From Hyphococcus sp. (GTDB lineage Bacteria; Pseudomonadota; Alphaproteobacteria; Caulobacterales; Parvularculaceae): a stretch of 64,000 bases of DNA. The stretch covers positions 186,001 to 250,000 of the forward strand of contig JANQON010000009.1 in NCBI GenBank assembly GCA_028289605.1, written 5' to 3'. Shown here piece after piece: positions 1 through 9,478 of the stretch. The translations under genes and the position numbers were made by a program. Numbering within the stretch: the stretch's first letter is position 1; each line of letters starts with the position of its first letter. Under the pieces are notes generated by a model. The model did not search any database. It saw nothing but the letters and a program-made list of their open reading frames with translations, and was not told the origin of the DNA.

Positions 1-1
1 T

Positions 2-1756
2 CGGGAAACCCTCAAAAAGGCCGCTGCCGCGAAGGCCGGCGTTTCCATCGAGGACTTGCAGACCAGGTCCGGCGCCGTCGTGCTGCCGGACGGCGATTCT
101 ATTCCGTACACCGATCTTGCCGCCGCAGCCGCGAAGGTCAAACCCGTCAAAAATGTGGAGCTTCGCGCGCCGAGCGAATGGCGTCTTATTGGCAAACCGA
201 TGCAACGCCTCGACATCGTGGGAAAATCGACCGGCACGCTGCCCTATGGCGTCGACCTTGAGATCGACGGCATGGTCCATGCCGCCGTGAAGCTCAATCC
301 CCGCCAGGGCGGCGCGCTCAACAGTTATGACGCAAGCGCTGCGGAGGCGATGCGCGGCGTTATCAAAGTGGTTCCCGTCACCGGCGGCGTCGCCGTCGTG
401 GCCGACAATACATGGCGCGCCTTTCAGGCGGCGAACGCCATTGAGTTCGATTGGGGCCCTGCGCCCTATCCTGCCGAAATGGATGCGCATTGGGAAACGC
501 TTTCGGGCGCATTCAAGGAAGATCGCCTCGACAAAGTTTGGCGCGACGACGGCGATGTCGACGCCGCTATCGCAGCGGGCGACGCCGTCGACGCCGAATA
601 TCGCGCACCCTACGTCGCGCATGCGCCGCTGGAGCCGATTTCCGCCCTCGTCCGCGTCGACGATAACGGCGCGGAATTGTGGGCGGGCACGCAGATGCCG
701 CGCTTCGTGCAAACGAATGTCGCGGCGATCGTCGGCTGCGAGCCGGAGGATGTGCAGCTACACAACCAATATGTCGGCGGCAGTTTCGGCCACCGCCTCG
801 AAGACGAGCAGATTAAATGCGCCGCCGAAGTCGCCAAAGCGATGAAGGGAACGCCGGTCAAACTCACCTATAGCCGCGAAGAAGACTTCGCGCACGATTT
901 CCCGCGCCAGATCGCCATGGGCAAGATGAAAGGCGTCGTTGAGGACGGGCGCGTTGCGGCCTACGACTTGTCGATCGCGATGCCGTCAGTCGCCGATTCC
1001 CAATTGTCGCGCCAGCCACTGGATCCGCCGCCGGGCCCCGACAGCCAGATCGCCGCCGGCGCCTGGAACCTTCCCTACGATCTGCCGCATTTTCGAATGA
1101 GCGCCTACAAGGCGCCGCCCTTGGCGCCGATTAGCTCGTGGCGGTCGGTCGGCGCCTCGTCCAACGGATTCTTTGCAGACGCCTTTCTCGACGAGTTGAT
1201 TCACGCCGCCGGCGCCGATCCGCTTGAAGAACGCCTGAGGCTCATGAACAACGATGTTGCGCGCAAGGTGCTTGAGGCCGTCGGGGAGATGTCCGGATGG
1301 GGCTCGGCCATGGAGCCCAACCGGGGCCGCGGCGTCGCCTTTATTGAATCATTCGGCGTTCCCTGCGCCGAGGTCGTTGAAGTGAGCGCAACAGACGCGG
1401 GCGTGAAAATAGACAAAGTCTTTGTCGCCGCCGATGTCGGTCGGATCGTCGATCCGATCAATTTCGACAATCACGTCAAAGGCGCCGTCGTCTGGGGTCT
1501 CGGCCACGCCATGAATTGCGAAATCACCTACTCGGACGGCAAGGCGCAACAGACGAACTATCACGCCCATGAGGGAATGCGTCTTTATCAGTGTCCGGAG
1601 ATTCTCGTCAGAGGCCTGGAAAACGCCGACCGCATTCGCGGCATCGGCGAGCCGCCCGTCCCGCCGGCGGCCCCGGCGCTGGCGAACGCCATCTTTGCGG
1701 CGACGGGCGAGCGCATTCGCGAAATGCCTTTCAACAAGCATATCGAATTCGTATGA
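2..1756 (+). CDS. Molybdopterin-binding (large) subunit of xanthine dehydrogenase / isoquinoline 1-oxidoreductase beta-type Mo-hydroxylase, 5'-truncated by window edge
   Basis: Frame stays open to the window start (RETLKKAAAAKAGVSIEDLQTRSG...), so the TTG at 56 is probably internal. Motifs GGSFGHRLEDEQ, AYKAPPLAPISSWRSVGASSNGFFADAFLDEL and GIGEPPVPPAAPALANAIFAATG are typical of the family. Confidence 0.9.
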   Translation, partial: RETLKKAAAAKAGVSIEDLQTRSGAVVLPDGDSIPYTDLAAAAAKVKPVKNVELRAPSEWRLIGKPMQRLDIVGKSTGTLPYGVDLEIDGMVHAAVKLNPRQGGALNSYDASAAEAMRGVIKVVPVTGGVAVVADNTWRAFQAANAIEFDWGPAPYPAEMDAHWETLSGAFKEDRLDKVWRDDGDVDAAIAAGDAVDAEYRAPYVAHAPLEPISALVRVDDNGAELWAGTQMPRFVQTNVAAIVGCEPEDVQLHNQYVGGSFGHRLEDEQIKCAAEVAKAMKGTPVKLTYSREEDFAHDFPRQIAMGKMKGVVEDGRVAAYDLSIAMPSVADSQLSRQPLDPPPGPDSQIAAGAWNLPYDLPHFRMSAYKAPPLAPISSWRSVGASSNGFFADAFLDELIHAAGADPLEERLRLMNNDVARKVLEAVGEMSGWGSAMEPNRGRGVAFIESFGVPCAEVVEVSATDAGVKIDKVFVAADVGRIVDPINFDNHVKGAVVWGLGHAMNCEITYSDGKAQQTNYHAHEGMRLYQCPEILVRGLENADRIRGIGEPPVPPAAPALANAIFAATGERIREMPFNKHIEFV

Positions 1757-1764
1757 GGTCGAGC

Positions 1765-2427
1765 ATGAAAAAAACTCTGGGTCTGGCCTCTGCGTTGGGG
1801 CTCGGCGTCATCGCCGCCATGGGAGTCGCCTTGTCTCACGGATCGGGCGACGACGATGCGGCGATCGACCTTGTCGTCAATCAGCCCGAAGGCGATGTCA
1901 GCCGCGAAGAAGGCCTGGCCGCCTGGGACCGAATTTTCGCCGTCGCGTCCCACCCGCGATGCGCCAATTGCCATACGGACGAAAACAACGTTCCCATGTG
2001 GTCCGGTCCGTCCTACGGCAAGACGCGTCCTCATGGCATGAACATCAATGCCGGGATGAGCCGGATCGGTATCGAGTCCATGCCATGTACAACCTGTCAT
2101 ACGCAATCAACCAAACCCAACACGATTCCCCACGCCCCGCCTCATACGGGCCACGTCTGGATGCTGGCGCCGGTTGAGTTCGTCTGGTTCGGCAAAGACA
2201 CGCAAACGATCTGTGCGCAGATGAGAGATCCGGAACGCAATGGCGGGCGCGACGGCGCGGGTCTTGTCGAACACATTCTCCACGATGCGGAAATCAAGGC
2301 GTTCATCACCTGGGGCTTTAATCCCGGCGGCGGTCGGGAGCCGGCGCCCGGCACCATGCAGGATCATCTCAACGACATGGTGACCTGGACCGCGGCCGGC
2401 ATGCCCTGCCCTGATCCGGCGGGATAA
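1765..2427 (+). CDS. Exported c-type cytochrome-like protein with two CxxCH motifs, likely electron-transfer partner of the upstream Mo-hydroxylase
   Basis: N-terminal signal-like MKKTLGLASALGLGVIAAMG; CANCH and CTTCH; adjacent to the large subunit. ATG at 1753 (overlapping the upstream stop) is an alternative start. Confidence 0.75.
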   Translation: MKKTLGLASALGLGVIAAMGVALSHGSGDDDAAIDLVVNQPEGDVSREEGLAAWDRIFAVASHPRCANCHTDENNVPMWSGPSYGKTRPHGMNINAGMSRIGIESMPCTTCHTQSTKPNTIPHAPPHTGHVWMLAPVEFVWFGKDTQTICAQMRDPERNGGRDGAGLVEHILHDAEIKAFITWGFNPGGGREPAPGTMQDHLNDMVTWTAAGMPCPDPAG

Positions 2428-2517
2428 AATTGAGACGCGATCGACTGCCGCACCCGGCCGGCGAAACCGCGTATCACGACTTTTCGGTCCGCCGTCGCAC
2501 GGCTAGTATGAGTTCCC

Positions 2518-3447
2518 ATGCAGTTTGTTGAAAACGTAATGCCGTTTCTCTCTCAGCGCCTGAGAGAAGGTCAGCGGATCGCGCTCGTTACGCTCTATAA
2601 CGTCGAAGGCTCGTCGCCGAGACCGGTTGGGAGCCAGATTGGCGTATCCGAAACGGGTGACGCCGTCGGCATGATCACCGGCGGCTGCGCGGAGCAAGCG
2701 ATTATCGAAGAAGCGCGGCAATGCATCGCCGCGCAGACCGGCAAAACCGTCCGGTACGGCGCCGGCTCGCCTTATCTCGACGTTGTCCTGCCTTGCGGTT
2801 CCGGCATCGATCTTCATTTCGGCGCCGCGGGCGCCGACCGGGTGGTGCGCGCCGCGGCGGCGCTGCAGGATGAACGCACGCCGTATTGGCTGTCGATCGA
2901 TCGCGGCACGCTGGACATGGCCGTGACGGCGACGGCGACAACGGATGACAACGACAGCCTGTTTGTCCGGCGATACGATCCGGACTATCGCATTATTGTC
3001 TTCGGCGAGGGCGCGAACTTGGTGACCTTCGCCAGCCTCGCCAAAACGGCGGGATATGACGTTATCGCCTACACGCCCGATGAAGCCGCGTCAGGCCATC
3101 TGCAGGCGATGGGCGTCGATTCGCGGCACGTTTTCAAGGACTATGGTTTTGAGACTATTCCTTATGATCCGTATACGGCGGTCGTGACGCTGTTTCATGA
3201 GCATGACTGGGAACAGAATATTTTCCATGCGGCGCTCAATTCAGAGGCTGATTACATCGGCGCGCTTGGCAGCAGAAACACGCATCAAGCTAGACTGGAA
3301 GCGCTGGCGGCGCTCGCGCCGACGAAACAGCCGCCTTCGGTCATTCACGGGCCGGTGGGCCTCAATATCGGCGCGCAGAATCCTGCCGAAATCAGTATCT
3401 CCATCCTCGCCGAAATTACCGCGCGCCGGCGCGCAAAAGAAAAATGA
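2518..3447 (+). CDS. XdhC/CoxI family protein
   Basis: GSSPRPVGSQIGVSETGDAVGMITGGCAE and C-terminal IGALGSRNTHQARLEAL...HGPVGLNIGAQNPAEISISILAEI are XdhC family signatures. Confidence 0.9.
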   Translation: MQFVENVMPFLSQRLREGQRIALVTLYNVEGSSPRPVGSQIGVSETGDAVGMITGGCAEQAIIEEARQCIAAQTGKTVRYGAGSPYLDVVLPCGSGIDLHFGAAGADRVVRAAAALQDERTPYWLSIDRGTLDMAVTATATTDDNDSLFVRRYDPDYRIIVFGEGANLVTFASLAKTAGYDVIAYTPDEAASGHLQAMGVDSRHVFKDYGFETIPYDPYTAVVTLFHEHDWEQNIFHAALNSEADYIGALGSRNTHQARLEALAALAPTKQPPSVIHGPVGLNIGAQNPAEISISILAEITARRRAKEK

Positions 3448-4031
3448 CCGGGCTGTCGCTGATCGTGCTCGGCGCCGGTTTTTCGCGCCGTTTCGGTGAC
3501 GATGACAAACTGGTCGCTCCGTTCAGAGGCTCGACAGTGCTGCAAGAAACGCTGAACGCCTATTCGGCGCTGCAATTTGATGCGCGGATCTTGATTGTAA
3601 ATGAAAGCGACGGCCCGGTCAGCGATATCGGCCGCAAAAGCGGATTCAACATCTCGCTAAACGCCGACGCGGACTCCGGGGTCGGAACGTCAATCGCCGC
3701 AGGCGTTCGAGATGCGCCCCAGTCGCACGGCGTGATGATCGCACTCGGCGACATGCCGTTCTTGGCGAGCGACACCGTCGCCGCCCTGATCGACGCTTTC
3801 GATGCTTCTGATCGAACAAAGATCACTGCGCCGGCGATGTCCGGGCGCCGTGGTCATCCGGTGATCTTTCCCGCGGTCTGTTGCGATGCGCTTACGGCGC
3901 TGCGCGGCGACGAAGGCGCGCGCGCCGTGATTTCGGCCCATGCGGCGTTGCTTCAACTCATATCGGTTAAGGATCCCGGCATTTTCGAAGACATCGATAC
4001 GCCGGAAAACCTGCCATGCGAGTCAGGCTGA
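3444..4031 (+). CDS. Nucleotidyltransferase family protein (MobA/MocA-like)
   Basis: LIVLGAGFSRRFGDDDKLVAPFRGSTVLQ, ALGDMPFLASDTVAALI and RRGHPVIFPA; overlaps the xdhC-like stop by 4 nt. Confidence 0.88.
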   Translation: MTGLSLIVLGAGFSRRFGDDDKLVAPFRGSTVLQETLNAYSALQFDARILIVNESDGPVSDIGRKSGFNISLNADADSGVGTSIAAGVRDAPQSHGVMIALGDMPFLASDTVAALIDAFDASDRTKITAPAMSGRRGHPVIFPAVCCDALTALRGDEGARAVISAHAALLQLISVKDPGIFEDIDTPENLPCESG

Positions 4032-4046
4032 CATGAGCGCCGCCGC

Positions 4047-4817
4047 ATGATCGTTCTCGTCCTGCTGTTCGCCGTCACAGCCCTGCTCTATGCATCTATC
4101 GGTTTCGGGGGCGGCTCAACCTACAACGCCCTCCTCGTCCTGAACGACGTCGACTTTCGCGTGCTGCCTGCGATCGCCCTTGTCTGCAACATTGTCGTCG
4201 TCACCGGCGGCGTTTGGCGTTTCGGCGCGGCGGGGCAAATTCGCCTGGGGCGGATCGCCCCTTTCGCCGCCGCGTCCATCCCCCTCGCCTGGATCGGCGG
4301 GCGGCTTCCCGTGTCGGAGGCGGTGTTCGTGGGACTGCTCGGCGCCGCACTGATCGCCGCCGGCGCGCAGATGATGGCCTCCCCCCGCGCCGCACCGGAA
4401 GGGCCTGACGAACACACTCAGGCGAATCCGCCGCTGGCGCTGTCTTTGGTCATCGGCGGCGTCCTCGGCTTTCTCGCCGGCGTGGTCGGCATCGGCGGCG
4501 GCATTTTCCTCGCGCCTGCGCTCTATCTTTTGCGCTGGGGGTCGCCGCGCGAAATTGCCGGCGCCTGCAGCCTCTTCATTCTGGTCAACTCCGTCAGCGG
4601 CCTCGCCGGTCAGCTGACCAAGCTCGGCGACGCCGATCTCACAAGCGCGCTATTCGCCTACTGGCCGCTATTTGTCGCAGTCCTCGTCGGCGGCCAGATC
4701 GGGTCGCGCCTGGGCGCGTTGAACCTGCCTGAATCCGTCATCAAGAGGCTCACCGCCGTCCTTATGATTTATGTAGCGATCCGCCTCCTCTTGCGGTGGC
4801 GAGGTCTTGTGTTTTGA
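4047..4817 (+). CDS. TauE/SafE family sulfite exporter-like membrane protein
   Basis: Multi-TM; FGGGSTYNALL and GFLAGVVGIGGGIFLAPAL glycine-rich repeats typical of TauE/SafE. Confidence 0.88.
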   Translation: MIVLVLLFAVTALLYASIGFGGGSTYNALLVLNDVDFRVLPAIALVCNIVVVTGGVWRFGAAGQIRLGRIAPFAAASIPLAWIGGRLPVSEAVFVGLLGAALIAAGAQMMASPRAAPEGPDEHTQANPPLALSLVIGGVLGFLAGVVGIGGGIFLAPALYLLRWGSPREIAGACSLFILVNSVSGLAGQLTKLGDADLTSALFAYWPLFVAVLVGGQIGSRLGALNLPESVIKRLTAVLMIYVAIRLLLRWRGLVF

Positions 4818-4842
4818 GGGCGTCCCGATCCAAAATCAGGGT

Positions 4843-5868
4843 ATGAGCGATTTGACCAAGCCGTCTTCTCACAACGCGCTAATTGATCCGTTCGGAAGAA
4901 CGATTTCCTATCTCCGCCTTTCGGTGACCGATCGGTGCGACCTGCGCTGCGCCTACTGCATGCCGGAACGCATGCAGTTTTTGCCAAAACGCGATGTCTT
5001 ATCATTCGAAGAATTGGAGCGCATGGTCGCTCTCTTTGTTCGCCGCGGCGTCAAAAAGCTGCGCCTCACCGGGGGCGAGCCGCTGGTGCGAAAGGACATC
5101 GGCGCCCTCATTGAACGCCTCGGCGCGTTTGTCGCCGACCGGTCGCTTTCCGAACTGACGCTGACAACCAACGGCGTGCGCCTCGCCGACTTTGCAGAAG
5201 CGCTGGCGGCGGCCGGCGTAAAGCGGGTCAATGTCTCGCTCGACTCCCTCGACCCCGCTACGTTCCATCGGATTACGAGGCGAGAGAAAATCCAGTCCGT
5301 CATCAAGGGTCTTGATGCGGCCCAGGCGGCCGGTTTGCGGGTTAAGATCAACACCGTCGCGCTGAAACACGACAATGCCGAGGAAATTCCGTCGATCATC
5401 GAATGGGCCCATGACCGCGACATGGATGTTTCGCTGATCGAGGTGATGCCCATGGGCGATGTCGACGGCGACCGCATCGATCAGTATCTGCCGCTGACAT
5501 TCGTGCGCGACGCGCTGGAGCGCCAATGGACGCTTGAGCGGGACGACTACCGCACGGGCGGACCGTCGCGTTATTACCGGGTGGTTCAGACCGGCGGCCG
5601 CGTCGGGTTTATTTCGCCGTTGACAAATAACTTCTGCGACGGCTGCAACCGGGTGCGCATGACCTGCACCGGGAAACTCTACATGTGTCTCGGACAAAAC
5701 GATCAAACAGACTTTCGCGCGCTGCTGCGCGCGGGCGCCAGCGACGCTGACCTCGATGCTGCGCTTGTGGAGGCCATCACGCGCAAACCCTACGGACACG
5801 ACTTCGAAATCCGCCGTCGCAACGCCGCTCCGGCGGTCGATCGCGCCATGTCAGTGACCGGCGGCTAA
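4843..5868 (+). CDS. moaA: GTP 3',8-cyclase MoaA
   Basis: Radical SAM motif CDLRCAYCMPE, TGGEPLVRKD, C-terminal CDGCNRVRMTCTGKLYMCLGQ; start chosen at ATG 4843. Confidence 0.96.
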   Translation: MSDLTKPSSHNALIDPFGRTISYLRLSVTDRCDLRCAYCMPERMQFLPKRDVLSFEELERMVALFVRRGVKKLRLTGGEPLVRKDIGALIERLGAFVADRSLSELTLTTNGVRLADFAEALAAAGVKRVNVSLDSLDPATFHRITRREKIQSVIKGLDAAQAAGLRVKINTVALKHDNAEEIPSIIEWAHDRDMDVSLIEVMPMGDVDGDRIDQYLPLTFVRDALERQWTLERDDYRTGGPSRYYRVVQTGGRVGFISPLTNNFCDGCNRVRMTCTGKLYMCLGQNDQTDFRALLRAGASDADLDAALVEAITRKPYGHDFEIRRRNAAPAVDRAMSVTGG

Positions 5869-5870
5869 CG

Positions 5871-6125
5871 ATGACGACGCGCATTCTCTTCTTCGGTCAG
5901 CTGCGCGAAACGGCGGGGCGCGCAGAAACAGCCGTCGACTTGCCGCCGTCGGTCGCAACGCGATCAGCGCTGATCGACTGGCTGGCCAAAGACGACCCGG
6001 CGCTCCACGCCGCGCTCAACCAAGACTCAGTCCGGCTCTGTATCGACAAAAAGGTCGTGCTTGCCGAAGCGACCTTCAGCGCGCCGAACGAGATCGCATT
6101 TCTCCCGCCATTCAGCGGAGGCTGA
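5871..6125 (+). CDS. moaD: Molybdopterin synthase small subunit MoaD
   Basis: Ubiquitin-like length; ends EIAFLPPFSGG (C-terminal GG). Confidence 0.93.
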   Translation: MTTRILFFGQLRETAGRAETAVDLPPSVATRSALIDWLAKDDPALHAALNQDSVRLCIDKKVVLAEATFSAPNEIAFLPPFSGG

Positions 6126-6129
6126 CGCC

Positions 6130-6609
6130 GTGACCGCGACAACAACCGTTTTGATTTCGGATCGACCGATTGATCCTGATCGCCTCGCCGCGGATTTTCG
6201 CAAACAGACCGCCGGCTCCGGCGCGATCGCTGCCTTTGTCGGCCAGACTCGCGCCGAGGCCGGCGCCGTCAAAGCGCTCGCGCTCGAACACTATGCCGGT
6301 TTTACCGAAGATGCGATTGCCGCCATCGTCGACGAGGCGGTTTCACGCTGGCCCCTGCACGCGGTATCAATCGCGCACCGGATCGGCCGGATGGCGCCGG
6401 GCGATCCTATCGTATTTGTCGCCGCCGCCGCCGATCACCGGCGCGCCGCGTTTGAGGCGGTCGATTTCCTGATGGACTATTTGAAATCGGAAGCGCCGTT
6501 CTGGAAACAAGAGGTCAGCGACGCCGGATCCCGCTGGATCGAACCTACGGACCGCGACCGGCAAGACATCCGGCGCTGGCGATCAGCCCCGCATTCAGGA
6601 GAACAATAG
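6130..6609 (+). CDS. moaE: Molybdopterin synthase catalytic subunit MoaE
   Basis: GAIAAFVGQTRAEAGAVKALALEHYAGF...AHRIGRMAPGDPIVFVAAAADHRRAAFEAVDFLMDYLKSEAPFWKQE; GTG start at 6130. Confidence 0.95.
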   Translation: MTATTTVLISDRPIDPDRLAADFRKQTAGSGAIAAFVGQTRAEAGAVKALALEHYAGFTEDAIAAIVDEAVSRWPLHAVSIAHRIGRMAPGDPIVFVAAAADHRRAAFEAVDFLMDYLKSEAPFWKQEVSDAGSRWIEPTDRDRQDIRRWRSAPHSGEQ

Positions 6610-6612
6610 ACT

Positions 6613-7143
6613 ATGCCAGGCGTCAAAAAAGAGATGGAATTTGTTCCTGTACGGATTGCAGTTCTCACCGTCAGCGACACCCGCACGCGCGAAACCGATA
6701 CGTCGGGCGATACGCTGACCAAACGCCTCGAAGACGCCGGCCATGCGCTAGCCGACCGCAACATCATCAAGGACGATCCCGTGCAAATTCGCGCTTGCGT
6801 CGAAGCGTGGATCGCCGATCCGGATGTGGATGTCGTCATCACCACCGGCGGGACCGGACTCACCGGCCGCGACATTACCGTTGAAGCCCTGCGCCCGCTG
6901 TTTGACAAAGAGATCGAAGGGTTTTCCGTCATCTTCCATCAGGTAAGCTATAAGAGCGTCGGGCTTTCCACACTACAGTCGCGGGCCTGCGCCGGACTTG
7001 CTGGCGGGACGTTTGTTTTTCTGCTGCCGGGTTCAACAGGCGCCGTGAAGGACGGCTGGGACGAGCTTATTCGCCATCAGCTCGATTCCCGATACCGTCC
7101 CTGCAATCTCGTGGAACTGATGCCGCGATTGATGGAACGCTAG
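6613..7143 (+). CDS. moaB: Molybdenum cofactor biosynthesis protein B
   Basis: VLTVSDTRTRETDTSGDTL, VVITTGGTGLTGRDITVEAL, FLLPGSTGAVKDGWDELI. Confidence 0.95.
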   Translation: MPGVKKEMEFVPVRIAVLTVSDTRTRETDTSGDTLTKRLEDAGHALADRNIIKDDPVQIRACVEAWIADPDVDVVITTGGTGLTGRDITVEALRPLFDKEIEGFSVIFHQVSYKSVGLSTLQSRACAGLAGGTFVFLLPGSTGAVKDGWDELIRHQLDSRYRPCNLVELMPRLMER

Positions 7144-7145
7144 CC

Positions 7146-7649
7146 ATGAACGATCGACCCTCGGAGCTGACCCATTTCGACGAAGCCGGCCGGCCGCGCA
7201 TGGTCGATGTCTCGGACAAGGATGCGACCGCCCGGCGCGCCACGGCGTCAGGCGACGTCTTCATGTCGGAGGCGGCCCTGAACGCGGCTAAGGACCGCGA
7301 TACGAAAAAGGGCGATCCGATCGCTGTCGCTGAACTGGCGGGCGTGATGGCGGCGAAACGCACCGCCGATCTGATCCCGCTATGTCATCCCTTGCCGATC
7401 AGCGCCGTCCAGGTCACAACGCAAATCGATGACAACCGGCGCTGTGCGACGTTCACCGCAACAGTCAAAACAACAGGCAAGACCGGCGTCGAAATGGAAG
7501 CCTTGACCGCCGTGTCGGGCGCGTGTCTGGCCCTCTACGACATGCTGAAAGCCGTCGACAAGACGATGTCCATCTCGAACATTACGCTACTCGAGAAAAC
7601 GGGCGGCGCGTCTGGCGACTATGTCAGCGCCCGCACGGGCGATCCATGA
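7146..7649 (+). CDS. moaC: Cyclic pyranopterin monophosphate synthase MoaC
   Basis: LTHFDEAGRPRMVDVSDKDATARRATASG, AKRTADLIPLCHPLPIS, TGVEMEALTAVSGACLALYDMLKAVDK. Confidence 0.96.
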   Translation: MNDRPSELTHFDEAGRPRMVDVSDKDATARRATASGDVFMSEAALNAAKDRDTKKGDPIAVAELAGVMAAKRTADLIPLCHPLPISAVQVTTQIDDNRRCATFTATVKTTGKTGVEMEALTAVSGACLALYDMLKAVDKTMSISNITLLEKTGGASGDYVSARTGDP

Positions 7650-8839
7650 TTTCCGTTGACGAAGCGCAATCGACGATCGCGCGCGCTATCACGCCGACGC
7701 AGACGGAGACTGTCGGGCTTGAGACGGCGGCTGGCCGGCGCCTGGCGGCGCCGCTCTTGGCCAATTTGACTCAGCCCCCTTTCGATGCGTCGGCAATGGA
7801 CGGATATGCCTGTCGCGCGGTCGACGCGCGAAACGGCGGCCCCCTCTCTGTTATCGGCGTTTCCGCTGCGGGCGACAGGTTTAATGGCGCATTGCGCGCC
7901 GGCCAGGCGGTCCGGATATTCACCGGCGCGCCTTTGCCCGACGGCGCTGACTGTGTCGTGATCCAGGAAAACGCAACACGCAATGGCGATGAGATCACCG
8001 CCGACGCGCCCTCGGCGGCGCCCGGCGATCATATTCGCAAGGCCGGTATCGACTTCAACAAGGGTGAAGAACTGCTGGCGCCCGGAACGCAGCTCACCGG
8101 GCCCGCGCTCGCTCTGGCCGCCGCCGCCAACGCAGACAACGTCACCGTGCGCCGGGCCCCGCGCGTGGCGCTGATCGCCAATGGCGACGAACTTGTCATG
8201 CCTGGAAGCACGCCGTCTCAGGATCAAATCATCTGTTCCGTGCCCTTCGCCCTTGAGCCGATGTTTCGCGACTGGGGCGCCGATCCCCGATTTCTCGGCG
8301 TCGCGCCGGACGAGCCCGCTGCGATCCGCCGCGTCGCTGAGCAGGCGCTAGACTACGATCTCATCGTCCCCATCGGCGGCGCATCGGTGGGCGAAAAGGA
8401 CTTCATGCGGCGCGTCTTCGCCGAGCTCAAATTCGAAACGCTATTCGAAAAGGTCGCCGTCAAACCGGGCAAGCCCACCTGGTTCGCCGCCGGAACCAAG
8501 GCGCATGTCCTTGGCTTGCCGGGCAATCCCGCATCCGCGCTTGTTACATCGATTTTGTTCGGACGAACCGCCATCGATGCATTTCTGGGCGCGCCGACAT
8601 CAATACAATCGCGGCTGGGCGAGGCCACGCTCACGGAACCGCTGGCGCAAAACGGCCCCAGAGAAACCTTTCTGCGCGGCGCTGTCGCCGCAAGACATGG
8701 CGAAACGGTCGCCGCGCCGCTCAAAGCGCAGGACAGCTCGCTGCTGTCGGTGTTCGCACGGTCAAACGCGCTGTTGCGACGAAAAGCGCACGCGCCTTCC
8801 GCCGCCGCGGGCGATCGCATCGAATATCTTGCGATGTGA
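7646..8839 (+). CDS. moeA: Molybdopterin molybdenumtransferase MoeA
   Basis: PPFDASAMDGYACRA, RIFTGAPLPDGADCVVIQE, KVAVKPGKPTWFA, LGLPGNPASALV; start at ATG 7646, overlapping the moaC stop. Confidence 0.95.
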   Translation: MISVDEAQSTIARAITPTQTETVGLETAAGRRLAAPLLANLTQPPFDASAMDGYACRAVDARNGGPLSVIGVSAAGDRFNGALRAGQAVRIFTGAPLPDGADCVVIQENATRNGDEITADAPSAAPGDHIRKAGIDFNKGEELLAPGTQLTGPALALAAAANADNVTVRRAPRVALIANGDELVMPGSTPSQDQIICSVPFALEPMFRDWGADPRFLGVAPDEPAAIRRVAEQALDYDLIVPIGGASVGEKDFMRRVFAELKFETLFEKVAVKPGKPTWFAAGTKAHVLGLPGNPASALVTSILFGRTAIDAFLGAPTSIQSRLGEATLTEPLAQNGPRETFLRGAVAARHGETVAAPLKAQDSSLLSVFARSNALLRRKAHAPSAAAGDRIEYLAM

Positions 8840-8853
8840 GACGGCCCGGACAT

Positions 8854-8879
8854 CGCAGAGACCCAGCGCAGAGACCCAG
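8854..8879. repeat. Perfect tandem duplication of a 13-mer (cgcagagacccag x2) downstream of moeA
   Basis: Direct reading: CGCAGAGACCCAG CGCAGAGACCCAG. Confidence 0.9.
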
Positions 8880-9014
8880 CTTTGACGCTGACCGTCATGG
8901 TCCGGGTATTGCGCGGCGCCGTCCCGGTCCAAAATGCCGGCGGGGGCTTGCGTTAGAAAACCGGCCGCGGAGCGCCTGGAAAAAATCAGACCGTTCAGAA
9001 CAAGTCAGGTGCAA

Positions 9015-9041
9015 GGGGGCGGCGCTAGGTTCGCCGCCCCC
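9015..9041. other. Strong GC hairpin in the non-coding gap downstream of moeA, possible transcript end or processing signal
   Basis: GGGGGCGGCG-ctaggtt-CGCCGCCCCC, 10-bp perfect stem; no obvious U-tract. Confidence 0.6.
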
Positions 9042-9478
9042 AAGCCTGCGCCAACGACGTGGTTTTGGGGGGAGAGAGAGGTCGCCGGCACAAAACTGAA
9101 TGAAAGGCGCAACTTTTCTGGAAAGCTGTCGAAGAGACAGGCCGTTTGATTAAAGTCTCGGGTTCCTTTCCCCCTTTATCCAGGCAACCGTGTCGAAACG
9201 AAAAAGAGCACGTCCCTGTTGCTTGTAAGACCGACCAGCGGCGTTTTTCTTCCAGACAAGGACGGTTTTTTTTCAAACGAAGGATTTTTGTTCTCTTTTT
9301 CGCTTGTCGCCGGAGGTCCGGCGTCTGGTCGTGCAATGTCTCAATCGCGCAAACATTTGCGCATGTCGGCTAGTCCGGCGCAGACTTTTGGCTGCATGCC
9401 TTTAAGTTCGGTTCGCGGGTTGCACCCGCCCGGCGCGCCGACGTTGCGGCGATTGCCGTTTCCGGGCAGTCGTTGGTG

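Noticed and set aside
327-1741. Overlapping alternative-frame and antisense ORFs inside the Mo-hydroxylase gene and throughout the window
   Set aside because: Arg/Ala/Pro-rich shadow ORFs typical of GC-rich DNA; the main frame has clear family motifs.
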